This document shows positions 24,455-34,338 of a DNA stretch of 64,000 nt, in pieces. Each line of letters begins with the position of its first letter. The first letter of the stretch is position 1. The stretch spans positions 186,001 to 250,000 of the forward strand of contig CAWBBW010000033.1 of NCBI GenBank assembly GCA_963787135.1, written 5' to 3'. A program made the position numbers and the translations under genes. The DNA comes from Roseiarcus sp963787135 (lineage in GTDB: Bacteria > Pseudomonadota > Alphaproteobacteria > Rhizobiales > Beijerinckiaceae). A model generated the notes under the pieces. It was not told the DNA's origin and searched no databases. It saw nothing but the letters and a program-made list of their open reading frames with translations.

Positions 24455-25501
24455 ATGTTTGGATCGGCCTTGCAGGACCTTCGGCGCGGCAGGCTTCCCG
24501 CCGTCGTCTCGCTGGCGATTCTTGCCGCGTTGGCTGGAGGCGCGGCGCCCTTACGGGCGGAGGACGCCGCGACTCTGACGCTTTACAGCGGCCAGCACGA
24601 GCAATCGGTCAATCTGATCACCGCCGACTTCCAGAAACGCACCGGCATCGCGGTGAAGGTCAAAGCTGGAGAGGGACCGGAAATCGCCAACCAGATCGCC
24701 GAGGAAGGCGCCTCGTCTCCGGCGGATGTCTATTTCACCGAGAATTCCCCGGAGCTGCAGCTTCTCTCCGAGAAGGGTCTGCTCGCGCCGGTCGAGGCAA
24801 AAACGCTGGCGGAAATTCCTTCGCAATACAATTCGCCCAAGGGCGACTGGGTCGGCGTGCTGGCGCGCGAAAACGTGCTCGCCTACGACACCGCGACGGT
24901 CAGGCCCGGCCAATTGCCGAAGTCGATCATGGATCTCGCCGGGCCGGCCTACAAAGGCAAGATCGGCATAGCGCCGAGCGACGGCGACTTCCTGCCGCTG
25001 GTCAGCGCGGTCGCTGCGCTCAAGGGGAAACCGGCAGCGCTCGCATGGCTTAAAGGCCTCGCGCAAAACGCCCAGACCTTCGACGACGACGAAGGCGTGG
25101 TGGCCGCTGTCGACCGCGGCGGCGTCGCCATGGGAATCATCAACAATTACTATTGGGCGCGTCTGCAGGAGGAAGTCGGCAGGAGCAAGATGCACAGCGC
25201 CCTCTACCACTTCCCCGGCGGCGACGTCGGCGCGGTGGTCAATGTGTCGGGCGCGGCCGTCCTCAAGTCGTCCGCGCACGGCGAGGCCGCGCAGAAGTTT
25301 CTTGCCTATCTTGTCAGCGAGCCGGCGCAGACGCTGCTGGCGCAAGGAAACGTCAACTTCGAATATCCGTTGCGCCCCGGCGTCGCCGCCAATCCTGTTC
25401 TGAAGCCGTTCGGCGAACTCAAGCCACCGCAGATCAGCATATCGACCCTGGGCGACGACAGCGGCGCTGCGGACCTCCTGCGCGAGGCCGGCCTGCTGTG
25501 A
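24455..25501 (+). CDS. Fe(III)-type ABC transporter substrate-binding protein
   Basis: A 348-residue periplasmic binding protein of the FbpA/FutA type. It has a signal peptide ending near PLRAEDA, then LTLYSGQHEQ, DVYFTENSPELQLLSEKGLL, and the C-terminal iron-ligand tyrosine region MGIINNYYWARL (the YY pair typical of ferric-binding FbpA). The start at 24455 is preceded by AAAGGG; the frame extends six codons upstream. It is the first gene of a three-gene operon, and its TGA overlaps the GTG start of the permease. Confidence 0.88.
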   Translation: MFGSALQDLRRGRLPAVVSLAILAALAGGAAPLRAEDAATLTLYSGQHEQSVNLITADFQKRTGIAVKVKAGEGPEIANQIAEEGASSPADVYFTENSPELQLLSEKGLLAPVEAKTLAEIPSQYNSPKGDWVGVLARENVLAYDTATVRPGQLPKSIMDLAGPAYKGKIGIAPSDGDFLPLVSAVAALKGKPAALAWLKGLAQNAQTFDDDEGVVAAVDRGGVAMGIINNYYWARLQEEVGRSKMHSALYHFPGGDVGAVVNVSGAAVLKSSAHGEAAQKFLAYLVSEPAQTLLAQGNVNFEYPLRPGVAANPVLKPFGELKPPQISISTLGDDSGAADLLREAGLL

Positions 25502-27084
25502 CCGACGCTCGCGCCATCGCCGCGCGACCTCCGCCGCTTGGGCTCGTTGCGGCCGCGGCTGTCGCTGCGTTGCTGGTCATGGCGCCGCTCTTGACGACGC
25601 TCGTGCAGGCGGCGCATGTCGGAATCGAGCATGCCTCCGCGGTGCTTTTCCGACCTCTGGTCGGGCGCTTGCTCTTCAATACGCTGGCGCTTGTCGCTGC
25701 TTCGACCGTCTGCGCCGGGCTCATCGGAACTGCCGCCGCCTTCGTGCTCGAGCGCACCTCCGTGCCGGGAAAGCGGGCTTGGTCAGTGCTGGTTGTTGCG
25801 CCCCTCGCCGTGCCCGCGTTCATCGCCAGCTACGCCTGGGTGTCGCTGAGCCCGAACCTGCAGGATTTCGCCGGCGCGCTCCTCGTCGTCACGGCGTCCT
25901 ACTATCCGCTGGTCTATCTGCCGGTCGCGGCGACGCTACGCAATATGGACCCAACTCTCGAAGAGACGGCGCGATCGCTCGGTTGCGGACCATGGGCGTG
26001 TTTCGTACGCGCCGTTCTGCCTCATCTACGCCCCGCGCTATTTGGCGGGATGCTGCTCGTTGCTCTCAACGTGCTGGTCGAGTTCGGGGCCTTCTCGCTG
26101 CTGCGTTTCCGCACTTTCACCACCGAGATCTACGCGGAGTACAGAACCGGCTTCAATGGCCCGGAGGCCTCCCTCCTGGCAGTCATTCTGCTCGCGTTTT
26201 GCTTCCTCTTTCTGATCCTTGAGATTCGCCTTCGCGGCGGCGCGCGCTACGCCCGCATCGGCGCCGGCGCACGGCGTCAGGCTGCGCCTCGTGAGCTGGG
26301 CTTTGCGCTCTGGCCTGTTCTTTTCGGGCTCGCCGCTCTCGTCGTCGCGACACTGGGCGTGCCTCTCGGGATGATCGTCTTCTGGCTGATGCAGCACGCC
26401 GCGGCCGCGACCTCGCCGATTGCTGTGTCGGGCGAGCTGCTCGCCAGGTCCGCTGCGGCCTCGCTGGCGTTCGGCGCCGCGGCGGCCGCGCTGACGCTGG
26501 CGCTTGCTTTGCCGCTTGGCTACCTCGTAACGCGCTATCGCGGCTGGCGGATCACGCTTCTCGAGCGCGCCGCCTATCTGGCGCAAGGAACGCCGGCGAT
26601 CGTCGTGGCTCTGGCCCTCGTTTCGCTGACCGTGCATGCGCTGCGGCCACTCTACCAAAGCGCAACGGCGCTCATCATCGCTTACGCCATCCTGTTCCTG
26701 CCGCTGGCCCTGGTCAGCGTGCGCGCCGTGCTGATGCAGACCGAGACCCGCCTCGAGGAGGCGGGCCGTTCTTTAGGACTCGGCTGGATGAGTGTCGCGG
26801 TTCGGGTGACGTTGCCGCTCGCGGGGCCGGGGCTCGGCGCGGCCGCCGCGCTGGCGTTCGTCTCCGTCGTCACCGAGTTGACTGCAACGCTCATCCTGGC
26901 GCCGATCGGCACGCAGACCCTGGCGACAGAAGTTTGGGCGGACACATCGACCCTCGCTTTCGCTGCGGCTGCGCCTTACGCGGCGGTGATGGTCGCGATT
27001 TCGCTTGCCTCGACCTGGCTGCTCGCCCAACGCTTCGGAGCCTCGGCCGTTTTCGGGGCCGTCAAGCCTGGCTTTTCGCCATGA
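25498..27084 (+). CDS. Fe(III)-type ABC transporter permease (fused, FbpB-like)
   Basis: A 528-residue inner-membrane protein with two copies of the binding-protein-dependent permease domain. Both carry the EAA loop: LEETARSLGCGPWACFVRAVLP (about residue 160) and LEEAGRSLGLGWMSVAVRVTLP (about 420). The double-length form is typical of ferric iron FbpB/SfuB permeases. The start is the GTG at 25498, overlapping the upstream stop (GTGA). The stop in turn overlaps the ATG of the ATPase gene (ATGA). All three genes are therefore translationally coupled. Confidence 0.92.
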   Translation: MTDARAIAARPPPLGLVAAAAVAALLVMAPLLTTLVQAAHVGIEHASAVLFRPLVGRLLFNTLALVAASTVCAGLIGTAAAFVLERTSVPGKRAWSVLVVAPLAVPAFIASYAWVSLSPNLQDFAGALLVVTASYYPLVYLPVAATLRNMDPTLEETARSLGCGPWACFVRAVLPHLRPALFGGMLLVALNVLVEFGAFSLLRFRTFTTEIYAEYRTGFNGPEASLLAVILLAFCFLFLILEIRLRGGARYARIGAGARRQAAPRELGFALWPVLFGLAALVVATLGVPLGMIVFWLMQHAAAATSPIAVSGELLARSAAASLAFGAAAAALTLALALPLGYLVTRYRGWRITLLERAAYLAQGTPAIVVALALVSLTVHALRPLYQSATALIIAYAILFLPLALVSVRAVLMQTETRLEEAGRSLGLGWMSVAVRVTLPLAGPGLGAAAALAFVSVVTELTATLILAPIGTQTLATEVWADTSTLAFAAAAPYAAVMVAISLASTWLLAQRFGASAVFGAVKPGFSP

Positions 27085-28202
27085 CCGAGCTCGCCATCGC
27101 CGGATTGGCGAAGACGCTCGGCGCACGCGCTGTGCTGCGCGGCCTCGAGCTCACGGTCGAGTCGGGTGGTCTGTTGGCGATCCTCGGCGCGTCCGGCAGC
27201 GGCAAGACGACGCTGCTGCGATGCATCTGCGGCTTCGAGCGGGTGGACGAGGGCAGCATCCGCATCGGCGGGGCGATCGTCGCCGGGGGAAAAACGCACG
27301 TTCCGCCCGAGCGGCGGCGCGTCGGCTATGTCGCGCAGGAAGGCGCCCTTTTTCCGCATCTCAATGTCGCCGACAATATCGCCTTCGGGCTTCCACGGCG
27401 GTTGCGCCGCGAGCGGCGCCGCGTCGACGAACTGCTCGAACTCGTCGGCCTGCCGAGAAGCTACGCCGCTCGGGGTCCCCAGCAGCTCTCCGGCGGCGAG
27501 CAGCAGCGCGTGGCGCTTGCCCGCGCGCTCGCGCCAGACCCCGCTTTGGTGCTTCTCGACGAGCCGTTCTCGTCGCTCGACGCTGCCTTGCGGGCCGGCA
27601 CCCGCGAGGCGGTGACGGCGGCGCTCGCAAACGCAGGGGCGACAGCGCTGCTCGTGACCCACGACCAGGCCGAAGCCCTCTCGATCGGTCGCCGTGTCGC
27701 GGTCCTGCGGGACGGGCGCCTCATTCAAATCGCCACGCCCGAAATTCTATACCGGCAGCCGGTCGACGCAGAACTCGCGCGCTTCGTCGGCGAGGCTGTC
27801 TTGCTGACGGGCCTTGCGAGCGGCGGCCGCGTCTCCTGCGCGCTCGGCGATCTGAAGCTCTGCGCGCCCGCGCCCGACGGCCCGGTGGAGGCGATGATCC
27901 GGCCGGAGCAGATCCGGCTGCGTTCGGTCGGGGATGCGACAGAAGCGCGCGCTGAAGTCGTCGCCGTGACGTTCTATGGACCCGACGCCGAGGTGCGGCT
28001 CTCGCTGTCCGGCGCCGAACCGGCGCTCGCCTTCTCGGCTCGCGTCCCCGGTTATGCCTGCCCGCGGCCCGGCGACTCGGTGGCCATCGCGGTCGTCGGC
28101 GAGGTTGTCGCATATCCGCGGCCGGAGGGCGGCGTCGAAGCCGGCTCGGTGGCGAGCCAGGCGCCAAGCCCCCTTCCAGAACTTATCGCGACGACCCCAT
28201 GA
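27081..28202 (+). CDS. Fe(III)-type ABC transporter ATP-binding protein
   Basis: A 373-residue FbpC-like ATPase. Walker A is GASGSGKTT, the Q loop is GYVAQEGALFPHL, the signature is QQLSGGEQQRVALARAL, Walker B is LVLLDEPFSSLD, the H loop is LLVTHDQAEAL, and a C-terminal TOBE-like regulatory domain (IRPEQIRLR, VTFYGPDAEVRL) follows. It energises the FbpB-like permease. The start overlaps the permease stop. Some family members are sulfate, phosphonate or putrescine importers, but the operon neighbours favour ferric iron. Confidence 0.9.
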   Translation: MTELAIAGLAKTLGARAVLRGLELTVESGGLLAILGASGSGKTTLLRCICGFERVDEGSIRIGGAIVAGGKTHVPPERRRVGYVAQEGALFPHLNVADNIAFGLPRRLRRERRRVDELLELVGLPRSYAARGPQQLSGGEQQRVALARALAPDPALVLLDEPFSSLDAALRAGTREAVTAALANAGATALLVTHDQAEALSIGRRVAVLRDGRLIQIATPEILYRQPVDAELARFVGEAVLLTGLASGGRVSCALGDLKLCAPAPDGPVEAMIRPEQIRLRSVGDATEARAEVVAVTFYGPDAEVRLSLSGAEPALAFSARVPGYACPRPGDSVAIAVVGEVVAYPRPEGGVEAGSVASQAPSPLPELIATTP

Positions 28203-28456
28203 GGGCGTGTCTTTCTGCAAAATGCCACGTGCGGATCGGGGCCCCGGAGACCAACGACGGCGCTGAATTCCTGCGCTGGGCCTTCTCCCACGATGATGGC
28301 ACGAATTTCACCGCCGGCGTCCGTCTGAGACCACGAGTTAAAGTCTAAAGGCCGAAAGGACTGATCGAAATTGATGGATGGTTGAACTCCGCATGGCGCC
28401 GGAGTAGGCATCGCGTTCAGGCGTAAACCTTTCCCCGGACAGAGTTAGGCCCCGCT

Positions 28457-28924
28457 TTGAATCAGCTCACGTTCGAGAACCCGGTTTTCTCCTGCTACGC
28501 GCTCGCAGCGGCCCTGCTGATCGTAAAGATGATGTCGCAGGGGTGGATCACGGTGTTCCGCATGTTCAAGGTCAACGGCGGCTTCCGCTACCCGGAGGAC
28601 GCGAGAAAATCGTTGGCGAACCCGGATCCCAGCCCTGGCCAACTGCTGCCAAACGAGTACGTCGAGCGCTCGCGACGCATGCATGCGAACGACGTCGAAA
28701 ACATCCCGCTGTTTCTGGTCGCCGGCCTGCTCTATGTATGCACCTCGCCGAGCCTGTGGCTGGCGGCCGGTCTGTTCGGCGCCTACGTCGTCTCGCGCCT
28801 CGCCCACTTCCTCGTCTTGCTGACGCAACAGCCGCATGAGGTCCGTGCGTTCTTTTGGACGATCGGGTCTCTCATCGTTTACTTTATGGCGGGCGCCGTC
28901 ATTTGGCGTGCATTGGCGCGCTGA
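28457..28924 (+). CDS. MAPEG-family membrane protein
   Basis: A 155-residue protein with about four membrane helices. It carries the MAPEG pattern: VKMMSQGWITVFRM in helix 1-2, the loop ERSRRMHANDVENIPLFL, then AAGLFGAYVVSRLAHFLVLL. MAPEG proteins include microsomal glutathione transferases and eicosanoid enzymes. Bacterial forms are mostly uncharacterised and possibly detoxifying. The start is TTG 28457. The 254 bp before it, after the ATPase gene, shows no feature I can support. Confidence 0.85.
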   Translation: MNQLTFENPVFSCYALAAALLIVKMMSQGWITVFRMFKVNGGFRYPEDARKSLANPDPSPGQLLPNEYVERSRRMHANDVENIPLFLVAGLLYVCTSPSLWLAAGLFGAYVVSRLAHFLVLLTQQPHEVRAFFWTIGSLIVYFMAGAVIWRALAR

Positions 28925-29128
28925 AGACCCTCGCGGATTTGCCCCTTCGAGCATCGCCGCATTCAGCGACGTTCGAGGGCCAAAACCAAATCCGGGCGCT
29001 TCGCACTGGTGACCACTTCGCGCAAACACCCGACATTCGCGAGGGCATGGCGAATGGGTCAATCGGCGGACTTCGGGATCGCTCAGGCAGCGTCTATCGT
29101 GGATCGCTTGCGCCGTTACGCGTACTCC

Positions 29129-30145
29129 TCAATGGCTGACCGCGACGAGAATGGCGACGCGCTGGATCGTCCAGAAGGCGCCGAGCGAGCCCACGGCGTA
29201 GCCGGGCAGCATTTCGGCCCACCGCGGCCAACGAATCTCCAGAATGCGGAAAGAGCGCTCCAGCAACAGAACCAGGGCGACGAGGCTCAATTGGCCCATT
29301 TCCACGCCCACGTTGAAAGTGAGCAAAGCCAGCGGCAGATCCGTTCGCGGCAGGCCCGCACTCGTCAGGGCGCTGGCGAAACCAAAGCCGTGCAGGAGGC
29401 CGAACGCAAACGCCACGACCCACGGATGACGGATGGCGAAGCTCGTCTGTCCCCGCCACGAGCGGACGATTTCCGGTCCGAGAAAAAGAATGCTGAGGGC
29501 GATCGCGGCGTTGAGCGGGACATCCGGCACGCTGGCGTAGCCAAGCGTGGCGATCGCAAGCGTGACGCTGTGCGCCAGAGTGAAGGCGGTGATCGTCTTC
29601 AGCAGCATCCAGCGATTTTTGACGATCAGCAACAGCCCGAGGACGAACAGCACATGATCGGCGCCGAAGAGGATGTGGTCGACGCCGAGCTTGAGATAGA
29701 CGCCGGCTACCGACCAGCCGCTTTGCCGCATCGGGATGCTGGCCGACGTTTCCTGCCCCGTCAGCCGCTGCACCCACTTCGTCCCGTCGGCGAATTCGAT
29801 GCGGACAAGAACGTCCGTCTTCGAACCGTCCAGGCCTGCGATTCTCAGCGTCTGTCCGCGCAGGGCAGGCGCGCGCAAGGTCCATTGCTCGACGGCTGCT
29901 CCGGGCGGGGTGCGGGTGGTGACCGCCGTCACGGCTTTGGCGTCGCCAGAGAATTCGGGCTCGACCGGAAGCCGCGCGTCGCCGAGCATGGGAGTTTTCC
30001 ACAATACGCTAAACTCGCCCGGCTTCTCTTCCGTCAGTCCAAGGTACGCGGGGCGGATTGCATCGGCGAAGGCCGAGGCTGAGCCAATCAGCATCGCCAA
30101 CGCAATCAATGTCCGCAGCAGCAACAGCGAGAGGGGCGCTTTCAC
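29129..30145 (-). CDS. HupE/UreJ-type membrane protein (long form with exported N-terminal domain)
   Basis: A 338-residue protein. It has a signal peptide (to about residue 28), an exported beta-rich domain of about 120 residues (GLTEEKPGEFSVLWKTPMLG), then about six membrane helices. The first helices hold the HupE/UreJ metal-like motif LGVDHILFGADHVLFVLGLLL, and LLHGFGFASAL follows. HupE/UreJ proteins are linked to nickel or other metal handling. The start overlaps the PPIase stop (ATGA). It is the last gene of the six-gene operon starting at 34964. Confidence 0.85.
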   Translation of the reverse strand: MKAPLSLLLLRTLIALAMLIGSASAFADAIRPAYLGLTEEKPGEFSVLWKTPMLGDARLPVEPEFSGDAKAVTAVTTRTPPGAAVEQWTLRAPALRGQTLRIAGLDGSKTDVLVRIEFADGTKWVQRLTGQETSASIPMRQSGWSVAGVYLKLGVDHILFGADHVLFVLGLLLIVKNRWMLLKTITAFTLAHSVTLAIATLGYASVPDVPLNAAIALSILFLGPEIVRSWRGQTSFAIRHPWVVAFAFGLLHGFGFASALTSAGLPRTDLPLALLTFNVGVEMGQLSLVALVLLLERSFRILEIRWPRWAEMLPGYAVGSLGAFWTIQRVAILVAVSH

Positions 30146-31083
30146 GGAGATGCCCGCGCCGCTACCGGCTCCTGCGCGACTTCCGGCTGCTGCGACGCGG
30201 TCCTGCTCGCCAGCGCAGCGAACCCGTGGAGCGAACCGATGAGCGGCTTGACGCTTTCGTCGACAACAACGCCGTATTTTTTCATCAGATCTTCGTAATG
30301 CTGTTCATTGGCCGCGCGCTGATGCTCGTCGCGCCAGCGTTCGCGCACCTGCGGTTCGACCTCGGAAAATGCAAGCTGTCGCGCCGGCTTCGCCTCCGTC
30401 ACCCGCACCAGATGGACGCCAAAGCTGGAGACGAACGGGCCCTGCCATACGCCTGGCTTCAGGGCGAAAACCGCCTTCGCGAATTCGTCTCCGAACTGCC
30501 CCGCTACGTTCCGCGATATGTCGTCGCGCACCTCGGCGTCGATCGGAAATGGATCGCCAAAGCTCCCGATGGGCGCCCCGATCGAAAGTGCTGCGAGCGC
30601 GACCCTGGCGTCGCCGTCGGTGTCCCGGCGCGTTTGAGGATTGAAGAAGACCTGAACGAACGAAATCCGCGCGGGCGTGAGGAACCTCTGTTTGTTCGCT
30701 TCGTAGGCGCCGCGAAGGTCCTCGTCCGTCGGCTCGGCGAGACGCGAGGTGTCGCTGACCAGGAATTCGACCTTTTGCGCGAGACGGCGGCGGATGATCG
30801 GGTCGTTCTGATCGAGGCCCAATTCCCGCGCTTCGCGGCCGAGCAACTCCTCTTTGAGGTATCCCGCGACCAGGGCGTGCAGCTCCTCGGGCGCGGGTTC
30901 GCGTTGCTGCAGACGCTCCCACGTCTGTGTGAGGTAGGAAATTTCCGCGGCGGTGATGCGCACCGGGCCGGCGTTATCGTTCGAACCGCCGGATTCGCCG
31001 CGATGGAGCCACGCGTAGACGCCAAACATGAGCGAGCCGATCGCCAGAAAGTGGACGAGCGGCTCGCCGAGCCATCGCCTCAC
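30142..31083 (-). CDS. parvulin-type peptidyl-prolyl isomerase, membrane-anchored
   Basis: A 313-residue protein with one N-terminal membrane anchor (LVHFLAIGSLMFGVYAWL), a SurA/PpiD-like helical segment (EELHALVAGYLKEELLGREA), and a divergent parvulin domain (RISFVQVFFNP, then GPFVSSFGVHLVRVTE). Such enzymes fold proteins in the periplasm. It is coupled by 4-bp overlaps to both the DUF3604 gene upstream and the long HupE gene downstream. A dedicated folding role for an operon partner is therefore an attractive inference. Confidence 0.88.
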   Translation of the reverse strand: MRRWLGEPLVHFLAIGSLMFGVYAWLHRGESGGSNDNAGPVRITAAEISYLTQTWERLQQREPAPEELHALVAGYLKEELLGREARELGLDQNDPIIRRRLAQKVEFLVSDTSRLAEPTDEDLRGAYEANKQRFLTPARISFVQVFFNPQTRRDTDGDARVALAALSIGAPIGSFGDPFPIDAEVRDDISRNVAGQFGDEFAKAVFALKPGVWQGPFVSSFGVHLVRVTEAKPARQLAFSEVEPQVRERWRDEHQRAANEQHYEDLMKKYGVVVDESVKPLIGSLHGFAALASRTASQQPEVAQEPVAARASP

Positions 31084-33011
31084 GGCTTATACCAGATGGG
31101 TGAGGTATACGCGCGACGCTGACCGGTCATCGGAACATAGTCGGCCATTTTGATGCCGAAGCGCTTCTGGTCGTAGGCAGTCCAGCGCGGCGTCGGAATC
31201 TGGATCACGCGCACGTAATAGAACGCGTGCTGCGCAGGATCGAACTCCAGGTCCTTCCAGTAGGCCGTCAGAAACGGGGCGCCGATGGCGTTTGTGTAGC
31301 TCGCCTCCGCCACGTCGACCGTGCTCCCGACCGGGGTCGTGCAGCGGCCATCCGGGCCAATCGTGCGCCCGTCGGAGACGGCCATGTCGTAGATGCGCTC
31401 ATTCGTCTGGCCGTCCGACCCGAGCCAGCCCTTGACCATCTGGACGCGATCGAGGTTGGGGCCGTCCGGATCGCGCAACGCGCGGACCATGAAGGCTGGG
31501 CTCTTGCCGGCCGGTGCTTTGCTGAGATCGCCCCCCATCGGCACGCCCCCATCGTAGCCGTGTTTGGCGAAGTCCGAGCGGACGAGGTCCTCCGGGACAA
31601 AGTCCCAGCCGGCGAACACGCGCACCGTGATCCGATCGCCCGAGGTGGCGTAGACTTCCTTGCGCTTCAGAGCGTCCCAGATCGCCTCGCGGGTGTTCTC
31701 GCGCGCCCACACGGCGCCGAGGCCCGCGGCCTGCTCCATCCAGACCGAGGTCGCAACCTTGCCGTCCGCGAACTTTTGCAACGTCGCCTGCCAACGCGTC
31801 GGCGACGGCTCGGAAATGCGGAACTGACCGAGATAGTTGTCGTCGCGAAAGGAAAAGACGCCGGTGTGCTGATCGCTCGCGCCGACCATGCCGAACGCGT
31901 AAGGGTTGACCCCGAGCTCGCTTTCCAATTTCAACCCGAGTTTGAGCGCGGAACGCGCATATTCGTACTGGAGCATCGAGTTTTTCTTCGGCGTCGGAGT
32001 GGCGGCGATATTGCCGACGTCGAACCACCGTTCGAAGTTAGCGAATTCATCGTTCGGCGAGAGGAAGGGGTGGGTCTCGCCGTCGCCTTTGACCTGCGTA
32101 ACTTCCATGACCGGCTCGTGGCTGATGCGCGCTTCGGCGTAGGCCGCGTCCATCGGCCTTCCGTCACTGGTCTCAGCCGTGAACATGAGACCATTGCTTA
32201 AATTGCCGTTGTGGGGGATGGCGAGGACCTGGCCGCCGGTCAGCTTCTCGTATCGGTCCATGTACTTCCAGAGGGCCTCCGGATCCTGGCCGTCGAAGGA
32301 GGAAAACGGAATGATCTGCTTCACGCGGTCGACGCCGTCGCGGAAAATGACGGTGCGATGGAGGTTGTTGCCCTCGGGCGCCGATGTCCATTCAAAGCCG
32401 TGCAGCGTGGTGAAAACCCCGGGATCGTTGAATTTCTCGACCGCCTCGGTAGCCTCCGCCCAAGCCCCAGCCGCGAGCTGAGGATTGTTGATTTCCGGCT
32501 TGTTGAGGAAAATGGAATCGATCGCTTCCCACGCCGCCTTGAGGGCCATCTGCGGGCCCTGTTTATACATGTCGTACCATTTCTTGCCCGTCGGGTCGGC
32601 GAGCAGCGCCGGATCGCCGCGACGAAGTTGATCAGCCAGACCGAGATATTCGGCATGGTCGGTGACCGCGAACCAGTCCAGCGGACGGTCCAGTCTGACT
32701 TTCAAGCCGCTGTCGATGGTGACGACTTCGCCCTTGGCGTAGCGAAACATGTCGGCGGGCAGCAGCGTCACTCCAGTCAGTCCTGCGTCGGCGGAGAGGC
32801 CGGTATGGATGTGGGTCGCGCCCCAGAGAACCCGGTCCGGGAAGTTCTGGTCGATGAACGGGGAATAGTTCTCGGGCGTCTTCTCCGCTGGCCCGGTGAT
32901 TTGCCTGACATCCGCTTCGACCGCCGCGCCGCTCCCCATGGCGGACAGCAACATCGACAATGCGAGAGCGGGAATCGCCAAAGTGGAAACGCCATTGGCT
33001 AACCGGTTCAT
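31080..33011 (-). CDS. DUF3604 exported protein, PHP-like
   Basis: A 643-residue protein with a signal peptide (LANGVSTLAIPALALSMLLS), then a large DUF3604 domain. Metal-binding-like blocks are LWGATHIHTGLSADAG (about residue 60) and WFAVTDHAEYLG (about 110), with later HGFEWTSAPEGNNLHRTVIF and MVGASDQHTGVF. These are PHP-phosphoesterase-like His/Asp clusters. No activity is established for the family to my knowledge. The ATG at 33011 follows AAGGGGAGAAG; the open frame upstream is antisense or out-of-frame DNA of the previous gene. The stop overlaps the PPIase start. Confidence 0.88.
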   Translation of the reverse strand: MNRLANGVSTLAIPALALSMLLSAMGSGAAVEADVRQITGPAEKTPENYSPFIDQNFPDRVLWGATHIHTGLSADAGLTGVTLLPADMFRYAKGEVVTIDSGLKVRLDRPLDWFAVTDHAEYLGLADQLRRGDPALLADPTGKKWYDMYKQGPQMALKAAWEAIDSIFLNKPEINNPQLAAGAWAEATEAVEKFNDPGVFTTLHGFEWTSAPEGNNLHRTVIFRDGVDRVKQIIPFSSFDGQDPEALWKYMDRYEKLTGGQVLAIPHNGNLSNGLMFTAETSDGRPMDAAYAEARISHEPVMEVTQVKGDGETHPFLSPNDEFANFERWFDVGNIAATPTPKKNSMLQYEYARSALKLGLKLESELGVNPYAFGMVGASDQHTGVFSFRDDNYLGQFRISEPSPTRWQATLQKFADGKVATSVWMEQAAGLGAVWARENTREAIWDALKRKEVYATSGDRITVRVFAGWDFVPEDLVRSDFAKHGYDGGVPMGGDLSKAPAGKSPAFMVRALRDPDGPNLDRVQMVKGWLGSDGQTNERIYDMAVSDGRTIGPDGRCTTPVGSTVDVAEASYTNAIGAPFLTAYWKDLEFDPAQHAFYYVRVIQIPTPRWTAYDQKRFGIKMADYVPMTGQRRAYTSPIWYKP

Positions 33012-33055
33012 CGTCTTCTCCCCTTGGTGGTTCGCCTTTCGGAAGCCACGATCAT

Positions 33056-33688
33056 TCACTGAGCCGCAATTCGAATCCCGCCGCGCAACGTCCAACCCAA
33101 CAGCAGAAGACCGCTGGCGGCGATCCAACTCCCGGAGACGCGCATGGCGATGTGGGCCAACCGCGACTGTAGGGGCAACAAGGACGCCGCGACGATCGCG
33201 TAGCTCACAAATACCGCCGCGCTCATTCCCAAAACCATGAGAAAACCGCTGGAGTCGCTCGGCAGCGAGGATCCATCGACATAACCGTGCGACGTGCCGA
33301 GAACCGCGGCGACCGCGGCGACCGCCCATGAAGACAGCGGCGCGTCCGCCGCGACGAGGCCGCCGATCAGCAGGAGCGACAAGGCTGCGGTAAAACCCTC
33401 TCCGGGTCGACCGATCAACAGTCCGGCGGCCCCGCCGACAAGCCAAAACGCCGACAGCACGAATAGCGCGCGCCGCCCGTGCGCGGGGCCACGCAGTCCT
33501 GCGAGAACCGCGAGCCCGGCGACGGGAATGCTGTCCTCCGGAGTCAACGCAAAATGAGCGACGCCGTCGTAGACCGGCCCAAGCCCGGTCGTATTCATAT
33601 GCGCCTCGGCGCCGCCTGAACTCAACGCCAATGCGAGGCCGGCAAGCCCCGCCGCACTCCACAGTCCCGGGCGCGTCGCCGTTTTCAC
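33056..33688 (-). CDS. HupE/UreJ-like membrane protein (second)
   Basis: A 210-residue protein from the GTG at 33688, which overlaps the stop of the preceding HupE gene (GTGA). It has a signal-like first helix ending in SGGAEAH, then about six helices. The conserved segments are HFALTPEDSIPVAGLAVLAGL and LGTSHGYVDGSSL, which match HupE/UreJ-like proteins in layout but with fewer histidines. It probably works with the HupE encoded just upstream. Confidence 0.75.
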   Translation of the reverse strand: MKTATRPGLWSAAGLAGLALALSSGGAEAHMNTTGLGPVYDGVAHFALTPEDSIPVAGLAVLAGLRGPAHGRRALFVLSAFWLVGGAAGLLIGRPGEGFTAALSLLLIGGLVAADAPLSSWAVAAVAAVLGTSHGYVDGSSLPSDSSGFLMVLGMSAAVFVSYAIVAASLLPLQSRLAHIAMRVSGSWIAASGLLLLGWTLRGGIRIAAQ

Positions 33689-34338
33689 GCGACGACCGCC
33701 TGCCAAAGGAAATAGACGCCGCCCATCGCGACGCAGGCGCCGGCCGCTTGCAGCAAAAGGCGTCCCCAAGCCCACTTATGCACTGTGCCGATGGTGATGC
33801 CGATGAGGTGCAGCATGCCGGTCGCGATGACGAACCCGATGCTGTAGAGGAGGCCGCTTTCGCCCGGCGGCAGTTCGGCGCCGTGCGCGTGGCCGTGGAA
33901 AAGCGCGAACACCCCGACAAGCGCAGCGGCGGCAAAGAGAGGCGGACGCCACTGAGCCAAAACGGCCGCGCCGAGCAGGAGCGCGGACATGGCAATGCCG
34001 ACTTCGACGCCGGGGAACGGCACGCCGATGAGCCCGAGAAATCCGCCGAACGCCATCACGATCGGGAAAGTGACCGGCAACAGCCATATGGCCGGCGCGC
34101 CGAGCTGCGCGCCCCAAAGGCCGACCGACACCATCGCCAGGATATGGTCCAGCCCCGAGATTGGGTGCTTGAAGCCTGAGAGAAATCCCCCCGCCTCGCC
34201 GGCGACGATATGCGCGCTCGCAGGACCGGACAGCGAGCACGCCAGCGCTAGCGTCAGCAGACACGTCCGAGTGAGGCCATCGTCGCTAGATTTCATCAGT
34301 TTCCTCAGGATGTGATGGGCGATTCCCCGCCTCGTCAT
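33685..34338 (-). CDS. HupE/UreJ-family membrane protein
   Basis: A 217-residue protein with the classic HupE pattern: a cleavable first segment ending PASAH, then GFLSGFKHPISGLDHILAMVSVG, the HGHAHGAELP loop (about residue 147) and IGFVIATGMLHLIGI. HupE proteins act as metal (nickel or cobalt) permeases in several bacteria. ATG 34338 overlaps the upstream stop (ATGA); an internal ATG at 34296 is an alternative that puts the signal nearer the start. Confidence 0.88.
   Translation of the reverse strand: MTRRGIAHHILRKLMKSSDDGLTRTCLLTLALACSLSGPASAHIVAGEAGGFLSGFKHPISGLDHILAMVSVGLWGAQLGAPAIWLLPVTFPIVMAFGGFLGLIGVPFPGVEVGIAMSALLLGAAVLAQWRPPLFAAAALVGVFALFHGHAHGAELPPGESGLLYSIGFVIATGMLHLIGITIGTVHKWAWGRLLLQAAGACVAMGGVYFLWQAVVA

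Noticed and set aside
33012..33995. N-terminal extension of the DUF3604 protein to 971 residues
   Set aside because: The extra 328 codons are an alternative frame of the HupE-like gene upstream; the signal peptide and ribosome-binding site place the start at 33011.
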